A stretch of 64,000 nt of DNA from Paratinospora sagittata (GCA_035771175.1 CM069611.1:15986866-16050865), one strand, 5' to 3'. Positions 1-12,740 are shown, counted from the first letter of the stretch. Notes: generated by a model not told the origin, from the letters alone. Program-made: numbers and translations.

Positions 1-798
1 GTCTCAAATCTTAATACCCTCCTCCATTGAAGTTGTTTTTGAATTCAAACCCATGACCTCTAATATTAATATCAAGTAACAATTTAGAAGATAGAATCAC
101 CTTTGAGCACCTCGATTATGGTAGTGTTGGAGGCTTAAAAACACATCAGTTCCGCAGGTTATAACAATACATGGAGAAGAACACTCTTTGCACTAGTAGG
201 TTGCTAGCAATGAGTATAAAGTTAAAGTGCTTTTATGTCTTCATTCCCTCTGGTAACCTCATCTACATTTCTTAGATTTAGCCATGAGAGTTTAGCCCAC
301 AACCATCAAACATTTGCTTATCATGCCAATAGGTTGAATAACTTTGTACTAACTCCATGCATATTTCCTATCAAGCCCTAGATGACATGTAACACCACTT
401 CTAATCCATCAATTTAGTTTTCTTTCCTAGAATTCTTTAAGCCAAGCAATGGAATATCACAAAATCTTCATTACCTCTAAAGTTTGAATTGTAGGTCCCT
501 AAACATAGTGATCAAATTTCATGCAAATAGATGAAAGGATTCACTATCACACTCATTTTCTATGCCATTACAACATATAGTATAATACGTATAGGACTTT
601 TGCCCTTATGAAGCTTCTCGACAAGAAAACTTGTGAAAGAATAAAAACTAGGAAATAGCAACTTGTCATGTGACATGGGCAACCACATGGTCATTGGAAG
701 ACTGATGGCAAATGCTAATAATTGGTCCTGGTCTAACATCCTTGTCCATTGAATAAACAATGAAAAGCTCAAACCTGAACCAACCATAAGTTTGCTCC
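1..798. other. AT-rich sequence with no recognised gene
   Basis: I see no coding, RNA or repeat signature here. A minus-strand frame of about 105 codons across 560-877 runs into the low-complexity repeat and has no recognisable motif. Confidence 0.5.
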
Positions 799-806
799 AG
801 TACAGG

Positions 807-1570
807 TACGGTTGTAAGGGGGTTGGGTCGGGTTTTGGCCTCAAAGACCCACCCGACCCACTATGGTCGGGTGGCATCGGGTCAACCTATATTTTTTGGG
901 GGGCCCAACCCAACCTACCAAAGGTCAGGTCGGGCCAGACAGGTTGGGGCCCCCAATTTATGGGCTCAAATTTGGTCCAAATTCAGGTTTTTTTTTAAAA
1001 AAAAAAAAATACAATAAGCCCATTTACATTAAAAAAATTCTATTTGAGAAAGAGAAAAGGGGAAGAAAAAAAGAGAAAGGGGAGGGGGAGCCAGGAGATG
1101 GGTTGTGGAGAGAGAGAGGGAACGAGGAGAGAGAGAGAGGGAAGAAGAAGAGAAAAGAAAAGAAGAGACGGGGGGAGATAGGTTGCAGAGAGAGAGAGAG
1201 AGAAAGGAAGAGATAGAGAAATAGAAGAGAAGGGGGTCGGGAGATTGGTTGCAGGGAGAGAGAAAGAGAAAAGAAGAGAAAGGGGGCCAAGAGATAGGTT
1301 GCAGAGAGAGAGAAAAAAAAAATAAGAAGAAGAGAAGGGAAGAGAAGAGAGAGAGAAAAGAAGAGCGGGAGGAAGGAGAGATCGGGATTGGGGTTGGGGT
1401 TTGGGGGATGGTTATTTGATCGAGTCGGGTCAGGTTAGGTTCAGTCAAAACCAAACACCCGACCGACCCAACCTGATCGAGTCACCTAAAATGTGAGAAC
1501 CTGACCCAGAATGGTCGGGTTTGGTCAGGTCGGGTCGGGTCAGGTCAGGTCAGGTTGCTTAACACCCCCA
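807..1570. mobile_element. hAT-like non-autonomous DNA transposon (GGGTC/GA-rich)
   Basis: The 8-bp direct repeat AGTACAGG flanks the segment (799-806 and 1571-1578), the TSD length of hAT elements. The left end (about 815) reads TGTAAGGGGGTTGGG; the right end on the opposite strand reads TGGGGGTGTTAAG, so the termini are imperfect inverted repeats. Internally there are GGGTC/GGTCA-rich stretches at both ends, a purine-rich GA block (1040-1390) and a G-rich stretch (1384-1410). There is no transposase. The class is inferred from TSD length and termini only. Confidence 0.5.
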
Positions 1571-3893
1571 AGTACAGGTGACATCAATATGCCACAAAAC
1601 ACCAATAGAAGCATGCTCAAGTATGACATGAATTTTTTTTGGGTTGGTGCATCATCATAGCATTATTCGTTGAATTGATCTACCACTTTGCAACAAGGAA
1701 ATTGAACTAGTCTCCACTCATTTCCACCCAATTGTCTATTGGTAATTATAATGCGCATCATTCCCCCCTTCTATCTTGTAAAGGAGAAATCCTACTTATG
1801 TCAACAACTTTAATTAATCAATATAAGTGGTATTTTTAAACTCCAAAACTTAATTTCCAAGAAATCTCAAAGAAAAGAAGGAAAAAAAAAGAGAAGATAA
1901 GGGGGGCGGGATATTGGTTGCAGGGAGAGAGAGAGAGAAAAGAAGATAAAGGGGGCCAGGAGATAGGTTGCAGAGAGAGAGAGAGAGAAAAGAAAGAAGA
2001 AAAGAGGAGAAAGAAAGAAAAGAAGAGGGGGAGGAAGGAGAGATAGGGATTGGGATTGGGGTTGGGGTTGGGGTTTGGGGGGGGAGGGGGTGGTTATTTG
2101 GTCGAGTCGGGCCAGGTCAGGTTTAGTCAAAACCAAACACCCGACCCGACCCAACCTGGGTCACCTAAAATGTGATATACCAACCCGATCAAAACGTTGA
2201 ACCCGACCTAGAATGGTCGAGTTGAGTCAGGTCAGGTTGCTTAACACCCCCAAGTACAGGCGACATCAATATGCCAAACATGCTCAAGTATGACATGAAT
2301 TTTTTTTGGGTTGGTTCATCATCATAGCATTATTTGCTGAATTGATCTGCCACTTTGCAGCAAGTAAATTGAACTAGTCTCCACTTATTTCCACCCAATT
2401 GTCTATTGGTAATTATAATGTGCATCATTCCCCCCTTCTATCTTGTAAAGGAGAAATCCTACTTATGTAACCACTTTAATTAATCAATATAAATGGTATT
2501 TTTAAACTCCAAAACTTAATTTCTAAGAAATCTCAAAGAGAAGAAAAAAAAAGAGAAGACAAGGGGGGCGGGAGATTGGTTGCAAGGAGAGAGAGAGAGA
2601 AAAAAAAAAAAAGAAGAGAAGAGAAGAGAGAGAGAAAAGAAGAGGGGGAGGAAGGAGAGATCGGGATTGGGATTGGGGTTGGGGTTGGGGTTTGTTGGGG
2701 AGGGGGGTGGTTATTTGGTGGAGTCGGGTCAGGTCAGGTTCAGTCAAAACCAAACACCCAACCCGACCAGACTCGGCCCGACCCGACCCAACCTGATCGG
2801 ATCACCTAAAATGTGATATACCAACCCGATCAAAACGTTGAACCCGACCCAGAATGGTCAGGTTTAGTCGGGTCGGGTCGGGTCGGGTCGGGTCGGGTCG
2901 CTTAACACCCCCAAGTATAGGCGACATCAATAGGCCACAAAATGCCAACAGAAGCATGCTCAAGTATGACATGAATATTTTTTGGGTTGGTGCATCATCG
3001 TAGTATTATTTGTTGAATTGATCCGCCACTTTGCAGCAAGTAAATTGAACTAGTCTCCACTCATTTCCACCCAATTGTCTATTGGTAATTATAATGCACA
3101 TCATTCCCCCCTTCTATCTTGTAAAGGAGAAATCCTACTTATGTCAACCACTTTAATTAATCAATATAAATGGTATTTTTAAACTCCAAAACTTAATTTC
3201 CAAGAAATCTCAAAGAGAAGAAAAGAAAAAAACAAAAGAGAAGAAAAGGGGGGCGGGAGATTGGTTGCAGAAAGAGAGAGAGAGAGAAAAGAAGAGAAAG
3301 GGGGCCAGGAGATAGGTTGCAGAGAGGGAGAGAGAGAAAAAAAAAAAAAAAAGAAGAGGAGAGAGAGAGAAATGAAGAGGGGGAGGAAGGAGAGATCGGG
3401 GTTGGGGTTGGGGTTTGGGGGGGGAGGGGGGTGGTTTTTTGGTCGAGTCGGGTCAGGTTCAGTCAAAACCAAACACCCGAACCGACCCAACCTGATCGGG
3501 TCACCTAAAATGTGATATACCAACCCGATCAAAACGTTGAACCCGACCCAGAATGGTCGGGTTGGGTCAGGTCATGTTGCTTAACACCCCCAAGTACAGG
3601 CGACATCAATATGCCACAAAATGCCAATAGAAGCATGCTCAAGTATGACATGAATTTTTTTTGGGTTGGTGCATCATCATAACATTATTTGTTGAATTGA
3701 TCCGCCACTTTGCAGCAAGGAAATTGAACTAGTCTCCACTTATTTCCACCCAATTGTCTATTGGTAATTATAATGTGCATCATTCCCCCCTTCTATCTTG
3801 TAAAGGAGAAATCATACTTATGTCAACCACTTTAATTAATCAATATAAGTGGTATTTTTAAACTCCAAAACTTAATTTCTAAGAAATCTCAAA
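1022..3893. repeat. Four-copy tandem array, unit about 667-679 bp
   Basis: The landmark TGCTCAAGTATGACATGAAT recurs near 1614, 2281, 2957 and 3636, giving spacings of 667, 676 and 679 bp. Each unit is the 3' part of the hAT-like element (GA block, G-rich block, GGTCGGG block) followed by about 300 bp of non-element flank ending AAGAAATCTCAAA. Junctions from flank back into the GA block lie near 1870, 2536 and 3213. The last unit passes into unique sequence near 3893. Translations of the GA blocks are low-complexity and not genes. Confidence 0.85.
2870..2901 (+). repeat. GGGTC pentamer tract
   Basis: Consecutive GGGTC/GGGTCG units give at least six G-triplets separated by TC, a pattern able to form G-quadruplexes. 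The other units carry shorter versions at the same place. Confidence 0.7.
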
Positions 3894-5125
3894 AGTTGGG
3901 GACTAATAAAACATAAATTCTAAGAAATCACAAAACATGGGGCATAAGAAAACTTAGCAACTAAGAAATATAAAGGCTAGAGCCCTAACAACAAAACTTA
4001 AGCCTAATAAGAGATAAAACTTGCACCAAAAAAAATTTGGGCCCTCATTCCCTTAATAGAATAAAAATTGGGGAGGCCACAAAAATAAAACCAATATTAG
4101 AGTTTTATCCAATTGTTCCAAGTGCATCCATGCCATATGCTTGAAGACCCTAAAGATTCTACTCTTCAATGAATTTAGAGATACAAAATTTCTTTGGAAT
4201 CCTTCATCATCCAACTAGATCAAGCCTAGTGATGTTTTTGGCTTTCTCCCACAAGAATTTCTTCAAACAAGAGGTGTTTGGCCAAATATGAAATTTTCTA
4301 GGAATCTTCCATTCCTTCAAACATCCTCATGTAATCTATGGAAATGATTGGCTTTCTTTTTGCATTCTTTGCATCTATATCAAGGTTTACATAACTATCC
4401 TAGATCAATTACCAAAGCTTCATTTCATAGAAGATGAAACTTTTGAGGGCCACAGTAGTTGATGGGAAGAACAGAAGAACATTATAAGTCAAATACCTAT
4501 GCAAGAAGGCTCAACACATCATTAGGCACAATTTGTTTAGATGGTAAGGGATACCTTCATACAAGGAAATACATATTTCGAGTCTTAAAGGAGTTAGCAA
4601 CGATGCAATTGAAGTGAATCGATAAAAAAATTTATCAGTTCGTTTTTCGCAGTTAAGAGTCTTAAAGGAGTTGACAAAGAAGGGAAGCCTTGGTGCAATG
4701 GTAAAAGTTGTCGCTATCTGACCATGTGATCACAGGTTCAAATCGTGGAAACAGTCATTTGTGAAGTAAGGGAAGGCTGCGTACAATAGACTTAAATGTG
4801 GTCCGACCATTCCTTAGGACCCCACATAGGCAGGAGCTTCATGCATCTGCCCTCTTTTTGCAGTCAGCCCAACTTTTCTTTCTTTTTGATGTAATAAGGC
4901 TCAAGTTTTGTTTCATATTGGGCCTAAGTTTTGTCTTTTATTGGGCTTAAGTTTTATTTTTAGGTTCCAAGTTTTCATTTTTCTTAGCGGTTAAGTTTTC
5001 TTACCCCTTAAATCTTGAGATTTCTAAAGGGCCAAGTCTTTAGGTTTCTTCGGTTCCTCATATTTAGAAAATTTACAAAGCCTAAGTTTGGTGGTTTAGA
5101 AATACCCCTTCTAATGATCAATTAA
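3820..5125. repeat. Large imperfect inverted repeat
   Basis: Plus-strand sequence at about 3820-4030 (TTTAATTAATCAATA, then TAAACTCCAAAACTTAAT, then AAAACTTAAGCCTAATAA) reappears reverse-complemented at about 4890-5125. The arms are 200-230 bp, diverged, and separated by about 860 bp that contains the Au SINE. It may be the arms of an old long-TIR transposon such as a MULE, but no TSD was found. The left arm overlaps the last tandem unit. Confidence 0.5.
4682..4859 (+). mobile_element. Au-family SINE
   Basis: The segment opens GGGAAGCCTTGGTGCAATGG, holds a pol III A box (TGGTGCAATGG) and a B box (GGTTCAAATCG) about 35 bases apart, then the diagnostic Au body (GGCTGCGTACAATAGAC, GTGGTCCGACCATTCC, GGACCCCACATAGGCAGGAG) and ends CTGCCCTCTTTTT. 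Order and length (about 178 bp) match the Au SINE of angiosperms as I remember it. No clear target-site duplication was found, so the insertion is probably old. Confidence 0.9.
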
Positions 5126-5129
5126 AACA

Positions 5130-7200
5130 ATGAATGAAGCCTTCTTCTTCTCTGTTTCTCATACAATACTTTTCATTCTTCTTTCCTCTATATTATTGAC
5201 ATTCTTTTTTCCCAGAATCAGCCTTTTGCATCATATACTTCAACCTGCACACATGACACAACAAACCATTGTATATACTATACATGCTACTTTAACACCC
5301 AACAATGTCCATGACAAATCTATTACAAGACCTACATTCTACCTTAGAAGATACTCCTTTAATTTTATTAAATCATTCTCGCACACACACTCACAATTGT
5401 CCCTAGACCAACCAATAACCTAACATGAAATCTGTCCCAAAGTTTCACCAGAGACACCAATTGTTCATACTTTCATTAGCCTCAGCCCAATCAAATAGGC
5501 CTCTGCTGACCCTCAAAGACCGAGCAACTAGTGAAATATATTTCGACACCATCAATGCTTTGGGAGAAGTCTTAATCATTTAATAACAGGTTTTAAGTTT
5601 GAACTTTTTCTGCATTTTAAGAGCATTTTGGCTTTGCTTGTAAATATTTTGCTGCATCATCAACTTTGAATCATCTATTATATATTGTAGAAGTGATTGG
5701 CTAGTCACTTGCCTATCTTGCATCTATATTAGAGTCAGTATAACATTCCTACATCATAACACAACTGGAAGCAAGGGGTGGGGGACCACAAACGGGAGGC
5801 TGAGAGGGTCACCAAGGGCCGAGCAAACTGCTCTACAACAAACTTCACCAATTTCTTAACCAATCCAAGAGGCTATTCCCCATAGATAGCTTCTTTGCCC
5901 ACTGTCCAGGAGCTAGGAGGCCCCAATATTTGACACCCATTTAGGACCTTTGAATCTTGGGAAGTTGGTTATGGATCTCCATTTGTTACTCCATATTGAC
6001 TCTTCTAGATCATCTAGGCAAACTTTCCATTAGCAACCTGATTTACGACTTCCAAATTAAGGTTCAACAATTGCACCGCACAAGTTTATTATTGTTTCCA
6101 ATTCATCAACCTTCTCACCAACTGAAAATATGCCAAAAAGGTCTTGTTCTTCAAAGGGGAGAAAATCTATAAGCCACCATACAATCTTTTCTCACCTGAC
6201 ATGTCTCCATCACCTTTCTTTAGCTAAATGAGGTTCTTTTTTTTTTCAGAATCCTGTTGATCACTTCTGAGTTCTGATAGCTATTGCCCCAAGCCTCCAA
6301 CCATGGGGCCTCCTCCTATCTACTCAGCATGAAGATGTTTTTTGTACATTATTGTGACTCTAATGACTCTAGTTCTCAACTACCATAAACCTAAACACTT
6401 TTTCACTTTAACAGCAAAAGCAACCAACAAACATCAATTCCCTTTTTTTTCACAAAGTCCTCTTTAATTCTCTATATTTGCAGCATAGAAGTTATTGGCT
6501 AACCTACTTTTTTATAAGGAAAATGCATTTACAAGCTTGTTATTCATAGAACTAGGAAGCCAAATTGCTCCTAGAGATTCCCATAACAGGTAAATATTTC
6601 CAATTAGAGATAGCATAAGTCTACTAAGGGGAGCTGTATCCAAACAGCTCTTGGTGAAAGAACTGGCGAGCTTGCTGTACACAGAACAGGCATAAAGTTG
6701 CCAGATTGCTCCAATGGAGACGCGCATTTTTCCACCAATGACAAACTTTTGAACCCAAAAACAACAAGGCTCGACATTTGATAACTATTGAATGTAGATC
6801 TATCCAAATAGATAAATCAATGCAACAAGTAGATTAATCAATTAATTAAGCATATAGATGAGAAATAGCAAGATGGAAAATCAATTTATGACATGTCCAC
6901 TACGTGGTATACCTAAATTACCAAAATTAAGTAATATATGAAATAATGAGTACCTAAATGATTACCACATGACATCAATATAGATGTGTGAGTGTGAGTA
7001 TATAACAAATATATATATATATTTGGAGAGAGAGAAAGAGAAAGAGTACGAGATAGAGAAATTGCAAACCTGTGATGCATATGTAGCATTGAAGCATTGA
7101 AAGCACTGTCATATAGGACTCATAGAAGTACAAAACCAAATAGATGTGGAAGTGTAAGAAGAAATGTTATGGGTAATTGGGTATGATTGAAGAACAAATT
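5130..7200. other. Unassigned intergenic sequence
   Basis: This is AT-rich and contains several 60-97-codon frames, none with a motif or a codon pattern unlike chance. A short GA microsatellite lies near 7025-7060. Later exons of the minus-strand gene at 7236-7474 would be expected in this direction, but I could not identify one. Confidence 0.4.
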
Positions 7201-7235
7201 CTTAAAATAATATTTCAAAACATGCAACAAGTTAC

Positions 7236-7474
7236 CTTATAAAGTTGCTCTGTTATTGCAGCTCCAATGACCCCAGTGTAGAAGGCAGCAGCATATACAA
7301 TTATGATCGGGGTGAAACTTGTTGGACGCCTGTAACGTTCAATTGAATCCCAAAGGAAAGTTTTTTCCCATTTGTTGTGGAGATACTCTGCATATCTCTT
7401 CCATAGATAGCTTGCCATGTTCTTGTGATAAAAAACACACTCTTTCAATAAACTAAGCAACCCATATGCTGAAG
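7236..7474 (-). CDS. First coding exon of a small membrane protein gene (possibly mitochondrial complex I accessory subunit)
   Basis: The exon is bounded by an acceptor (TTTTCCTCAG, exon from 7474) and a strong donor (AAG|GTAACTTG, exon ends 7236). Translation probably starts at the ATG at 7418-7416, giving 61 codons in phase 0 up to the donor. The peptide is basic and aromatic at first (residues 1-33, with WKRYAEYL and WEKTFLWDSIERYRRP), then has one hydrophobic helix (residues 36-55, FTPIIIVYAAAFYTGVIGAA) ending ITEQLYK. From memory, the pattern resembles a short single-helix plant complex I subunit (NDUP1/At1g67350 type) that continues with an acidic KYWEDHPGEAVP-like tail. I could not check this and found no second coding exon in the window. 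It is the only segment here with clean exon structure and no repeat homology. Confidence 0.6.
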
Positions 7475-8602
7475 CTGAGGAAAACAAAAAAAATAAAAAA
7501 TAAATTAAACAAAATAAGACTTCAGTAACTAGAGTTTTGAAGATTGGTAATAGTCCAAATGAAATAATTCTGTGAAAGAAATGATGCAAAGGTACAAAAA
7601 AAGGCATGAATTACAGCAAATATTATCAGACAAGAGTGGGACTTTGTAAGTCTCAACAGAAGAAAATTATTATGGGCATACTTCAAACCAGTACTTTTAA
7701 GGCACCAAGGCAATGTCTAGGCGATTTGTCTTGTCACGATGAGCTGGTGGCTAGGCGTGGAATAAAATATTTATTAATAGGTCCATAGATAATTAAATAA
7801 TTAATACACCACCAACAATTACTGATACACAGAATTAAAGTGATAAAAAACACTCTACATTAATTAAAATATGTCCAAAAATCATAAATTCAAGCCACAA
7901 TATCCAAAAGTTCAAAAATACATATGCTCAAGGACAACAATATCTAACAACTAATAAAGCTGCAGAACATTTAAAAAAAAGTAGAAAACAAATAAAAAAT
8001 AAAATATTATTATTAACGGAAAATGGAACCGAGGACAACAATATCTAACAACTTACAGAAAAACTAATATGATTCGCCAATTACAGTTCAGGAAACAAAA
8101 AGATACTATAAAATAAAATAAAATAGTAATGAAACCATGAGACTAAGTACAAACAGCTAGCAAGTAAAAAAAAAAAAAAAAAACAAAGAAACAAGAAAAA
8201 ATTGAAACAAAAAATATTTTTAACAATTTAAAAGAAAAATACATCACCACCAGATGATCGACAATATTAAACACACCAAAAAGTTAATAAGTAATAAAAA
8301 AAAAATGTAATCTTAGCGTAGACCACAACTATCAGGGACGTCCAACAACAGTAGGGAAAAAAATCCATCAACATTATCAAATAGAACAAAACTAATCAGA
8401 AATGTGCAAAAAAAAAGGACAAAATAAAAGAAAAATTCAGTCACCCTTGAGTGTGACAGTGAATAATCAACAAAAAAAAAAATTGAGAAATCAAAATCTT
8501 TGGACGATAAAAAAAACGATTCTCTACTTAATCGATGACATTAATAAAAATAAATAAATAATAAAAAAAGTTAGATTCGAAGAGACGAAGAAAAATGTTC
8601 AC

Positions 8603-8790
8603 CGTAGGTTGAAGAGTTTTCTCCGGCTTGAAATGAAAATTGTCGGAGGAGTTTTCGGAGCTGCCGATTGTCGCCGCCGGTGTCAATAGTGGTCGGCAAT
8701 GCCTTCGTTGGTGCGGACCACACAGCGAGAGGGTTTGAGGCTTTGATGGCTTTCGTCGAGATTTAGTGTAGGAGGGTGGTACGGTTTTAT
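8603..8790 (-). other. 5'UTR exon of the minus-strand gene
   Basis: A GC-richer island on the minus strand carries no ATG and ends at a donor-like site (CCTACG|GTGAAC, last exon base 8603). Joined to the exon at 7474 it leaves an 1.1-kb intron (8602-7475) rich in A and T, as plant 5'UTR introns are. The 5' end near 8760-8790 is a guess. A weak TATA-like TAAAAATAAAAC lies just upstream on the minus strand (near 8795). Confidence 0.45.
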
Positions 8791-8896
8791 TTTTAAAATT
8801 GGTCCCCTAACTTATTATTTTTCTCAAGTACCTCCTTTATTTCTTTGAAAATTATAAAAAGCCAATAATCTACCCTGCCAATTGCTAAAATATTAA

Positions 8897-9091
8897 GGCA
8901 CTGTTTAATTCGGGATTTAAAAACTATTTTTTATATCTAAAAATTAAAATATATAAAAAACATATTTGATTGACCAAATTCAAAAATAATATTTTAAAAA
9001 TTTATAAGGAAAAATGTTGTTTTTAAAAAACAACAAAAAAGTTATTTTTAAAATTTTTATTTTTTGTGTAATATTCAAACCAAGCACCCCC
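8897..9091. mobile_element. MITE, Harbinger-like
   Basis: A 195-bp AT-rich segment flanked by the trinucleotide TAA (8894-8896 and 9092-9094). Left end GGCACTGTTTAATTCGG; right end, read on the other strand, GGGGGTGCTTGGTTTGAAT, so the termini are imperfect inverted repeats of the 'GGxxxTGTTTGGTTT' kind. The internal halves are partly self-complementary (TTTAAAAACAAC-type stems). The TAA duplication and termini suggest PIF/Harbinger; no ORF. Confidence 0.65.
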
Positions 9092-9094
9092 TAA

Positions 9095-10049
9095 ATATTT
9101 CGGGTTTAAGTGGGGTAGGCGACCTGTTGAAATTCCTACTTCAAACACCAAAATACAGTTTTAATGTGTTCTTGTTTTTCTTTCTTTTTATTTCTCGTGA
9201 GATTTTAACACATTATTATACCATTCACCAAGGTTTGTAATAGCACCAAAAGAAAGCAAGATGAAACCAAATGGAGAAGTATTAAATCTGAGATCATTAC
9301 GTAATCAAAAATTAAAAGTAGATGAACATGAAGTAGTAGTACGCACTGTGTAAACGTAGCAGATTATCAAACGCAGTTCATTGTTCATGGTGGTGGTCTC
9401 TCATTGAAGTGGGAATTAGTGGGCTATGGCGTAATACTTCACAATGTGCCCAGTGCCCAACCGAGGACTTGGGATTGTTTCCATGTCAAAAAATAAAAAA
9501 AAATAAATTCTCCTCATAAAAAACTTCCCCCCACATTTTGATGACAGAAAGAAATATTAAAAAAAAAACCATAAATTAGTTATATATATATATTAGAAAT
9601 TCTAGAACGCCAAGCACCGATTCACCATGTAAAGTTTGCTAAGTTAATTCTTAGTATAATATTCAATAAATTGCTTGGACCAGCTATATATTGTCAACCA
9701 GCAATTGACGTGCTTTTGTTTTTACCTCACTAGCAGCGTCATTTAAATTAATAGTTTATAATCTAATCTCAATAATAAAAGTAAATTATTTTCAGCCATG
9801 TTATCCAAGCAACGAAGATGAGTTACTGACCCTACCGATAAGATGCACGATTTATGCATTTGTCTTTGATCATACACTCAATCTACTAAAAGAGATTCTT
9901 ATAATTTAAGCAACAATCTATTAAGCTTGAAAATTAATGAAATTAATCATATCACAGGTCAAAAGTATTTCTAGATAAGGGACCTTTTTGTATGTATCTT
10001 CAACCCTTTTTTCCAGTAGAGAGCAGTTGTAGGTAGCTATTCTTTACAA
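9095..10049. other. Unassigned AT-rich sequence
   Basis: No coding or structural signal was recognised. A short (TA)n run lies near 9583-9592. Confidence 0.4.
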
Positions 10050-10689
10050 TAACATTTTTTTTATTTTATTTTTCTGTGCCAAAGAAAAAGGAATTAGATT
10101 GTTGAAAAAAAACAAGTCACTTGGAGCATTAAGACACAAACTGATCCCACAAAGAAGATACACCAGAAGAGAAAACAAGCCAGGCTAATTCATGGGCAAT
10201 AAGCCTCTCCTGACGATTGACATGAAAGGAAGAAACTTTTTCCTAGAAAAGACTCAAACACTTATAAATGTCTTGAAGAACTGGATCAATGTGAGCTAGA
10301 GAACAGGACCTCTGGTCATGCTCTTGCATGACTAATTGAGAGTCAGAAAACACCTCCAGCGAAGAGAAATAAAAACCAACGACAAACTCCAGGACACGAA
10401 GAATTGCTCGTACCTCTGCATCTTCAACTGAAGAAATGGCTCCTTTTGCCCAACTTTCAACCAACTTGATATGATTTTTATCATCCATCAAGACCCAACC
10501 TAAACCTGTGTGAAAGGAGGAGGTCTAGATGCATCACAAAATAGCTTCCAAGTTCCAACGTCAGGCACTAATTGCTCCTTTTGCTACACCATTTGGGTAT
10601 TATCTGAATTAGAACAATCTGAAAATTCAGCAAATTGAGTCGTTGCCTTGCTGTTAACTTGCTGAGGACAAAGAAGGATGTCTTGGAAA
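10050..10689 (-). pseudogene. LINE ORF2 3' end: RNase H-like domain and tail
   Basis: Minus-strand translation gives the C-terminal RNase H-like domain of plant L1-type LINEs: TWKLFCDAS (first Asp region), GLGWVLMDDKNH after a one-base frameshift, AEVRAILRVLEF (Glu helix), SLEVFSDSQLVMQ (third acidic site) and SSFHVNRQERLIAHELA near the end. A T-rich run near 10053-10075 would be the poly(A) tail on the minus strand. The reading continues from the LINE piece at 13387-13834, from which it is separated by the LTR-like insertion. It is broken by stops and frameshifts and so not functional. Confidence 0.8.
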
Positions 10690-12149
10690 ATCTTCTTTGT
10701 AACACCCCGATTATCAAAACTTAATTATTATTTTTTTTTGTAAAACAATGAATTTTTTACTTTTATATAAAATATCACTGAAAATCGAGACCTTACTCGT
10801 ATCCGTATATCTTAACCCATAACCATTTTATAAATAATAAAATTTGCAAAACTATGAGTCTATATTCTTCCAACCAACTTACTGGTTAAGATAAACGAAT
10901 ACATTTAATTCTTCATACAATTGTTATCTTCATACGATGGTACTTGCCCTTGTCCATCCATTATGGACACAACATTAAAATACAATCATCAAATAGAATT
11001 AATGAATTCTATTCCAAGGCATTCACACGTGAAATAAATCACAGGGTCTTTACTGACCGTAATAATATTCATTGAATTTTAATTATCAATACAATTCGTT
11101 TAAATAATAAACCTTTAAAAATTAAATAAAAGGTTCAGTCCTATCACCACAATGCTAGTTAATTAATTAAACTCACCCCTACTACACTGAACTACGTCAC
11201 AAACTTGCGATCTTATTTTCTAAGTACCTGCATGTAAAAAAAATAGGGGTGAGCTTGAAAGCCCAGTGGGTCATCTAAACAATTCACAATATTTTATTGT
11301 GATACATACACAAGAACAAACAAGTTTCACACATTAATCGTTACAACATTAGATTGTTTGAGTCGGTAACTTCATCACGTACCGTTAGAAAATCAAACTC
11401 AGGGTGGCACCGCCTAAAAATTAGAACATTGGCGATATTCCTTAAAATAACTGCCTCATATGTGTGATTCTTATCTTAATCGTGTTCTTTAGTGATGTCA
11501 CGCCATACGTACGGTATAAGCACGATATTAAGTGTATTCATAGAACATATTCAACACCACTACACATGGTATCATGTCACAAAGTCAATTATAATAGTGT
11601 TCACGCATTCACTATGTCAATATTCCAAATCATACATTTCATTATCAGACATTATAATTTATAAATGAATTCAACTACCACATGAATTCCATGCATCCAA
11701 TTATCATTTAATTAGAATAAAATCATGTTAACACACACATATCATCATGGCTAAATAATCACAACATTGTATATATATAATCATGTACAATATGCATGCA
11801 TAAGCAATCTAATAATACTATAGACCTAATTAATTTAACATTCCTATCTATATATCAAATAAAATATTATGAAGGCCTAGAATCATCCCCACCTGAATCG
11901 CTAAATTCCAAAAGTGTTGAGATTCCTCGACGTTGGGCGTTATCAACCTATCCACGCATAAATCACACGATTAATCACTTGTTTTGTATTATATTATATT
12001 AATATAATGTGCATACATGTCTATGTTGTATGGTGGTGGTCACATTATACATATAATATAACTTAGCTAATAAACTTCCACATGATATAATATGATGATC
12101 TAGATAGTAAAAACGTAAAATATGATATACCATAATCTAATATATTATA

Positions 12150-12382
12150 TGTGGTATTGTATGTATGATATATATATAAATATATTATACAAAATTTTGG
12201 TTGCTTAAAAAAATAATAACAATTGAGTTGCAATGCTTAAAAAATAATAATAATAACATATTGTATGTATGATATATATATATATATATATAAATATATT
12301 ATATAACATTTTGGTTGCTTAAAAAATTAATAATACTTGAATTGCAATGTTTAATAATAATAATAATAATGTATTGTATGTA

Positions 12383-12421
<39 letters not shown>

Positions 12422-12708
12422 TATTATACAACATTTTGGTTGCTTAAAAAAAATAATAACAATTGAGTTGCAATGTTTAAAAAAATAATAATAATGTATT
12501 GTATGTATGATATATATATATATATATAAATATATTATATAACATTTTGGTTGCTTAAAAAATTAATAATACTTGAATTGCAATGTTTAAAAATAATAAT
12601 AATGTATTGTATGTATGATATATATATAAATATATTATACAATATTTTGGTTGCTTAAAAATAATAAAAATAATAAAATACACTTGTATGTGTGATATTG
12701 TATGTATG

Positions 12709-12740
<32 letters not shown>

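Noticed and set aside
1024..3532. Many Ser/Leu/Pro- and Arg/Glu-rich frames in the tandem array
   Set aside because: These are GA and CT low-complexity translations repeated with each unit; not genes.
7660..7790. AAGGCACCAAGGCAATGTCTAGGCG-type repeat
   Set aside because: It recalls a common plant dispersed repeat, but borders and family could not be established.
11244..11268. Possible start of an independent gene near the GGGGTGAGC phrase
   Set aside because: The phrase recurs near the 3' ends of other gypsy LTRs in this window, so it is LTR sequence.
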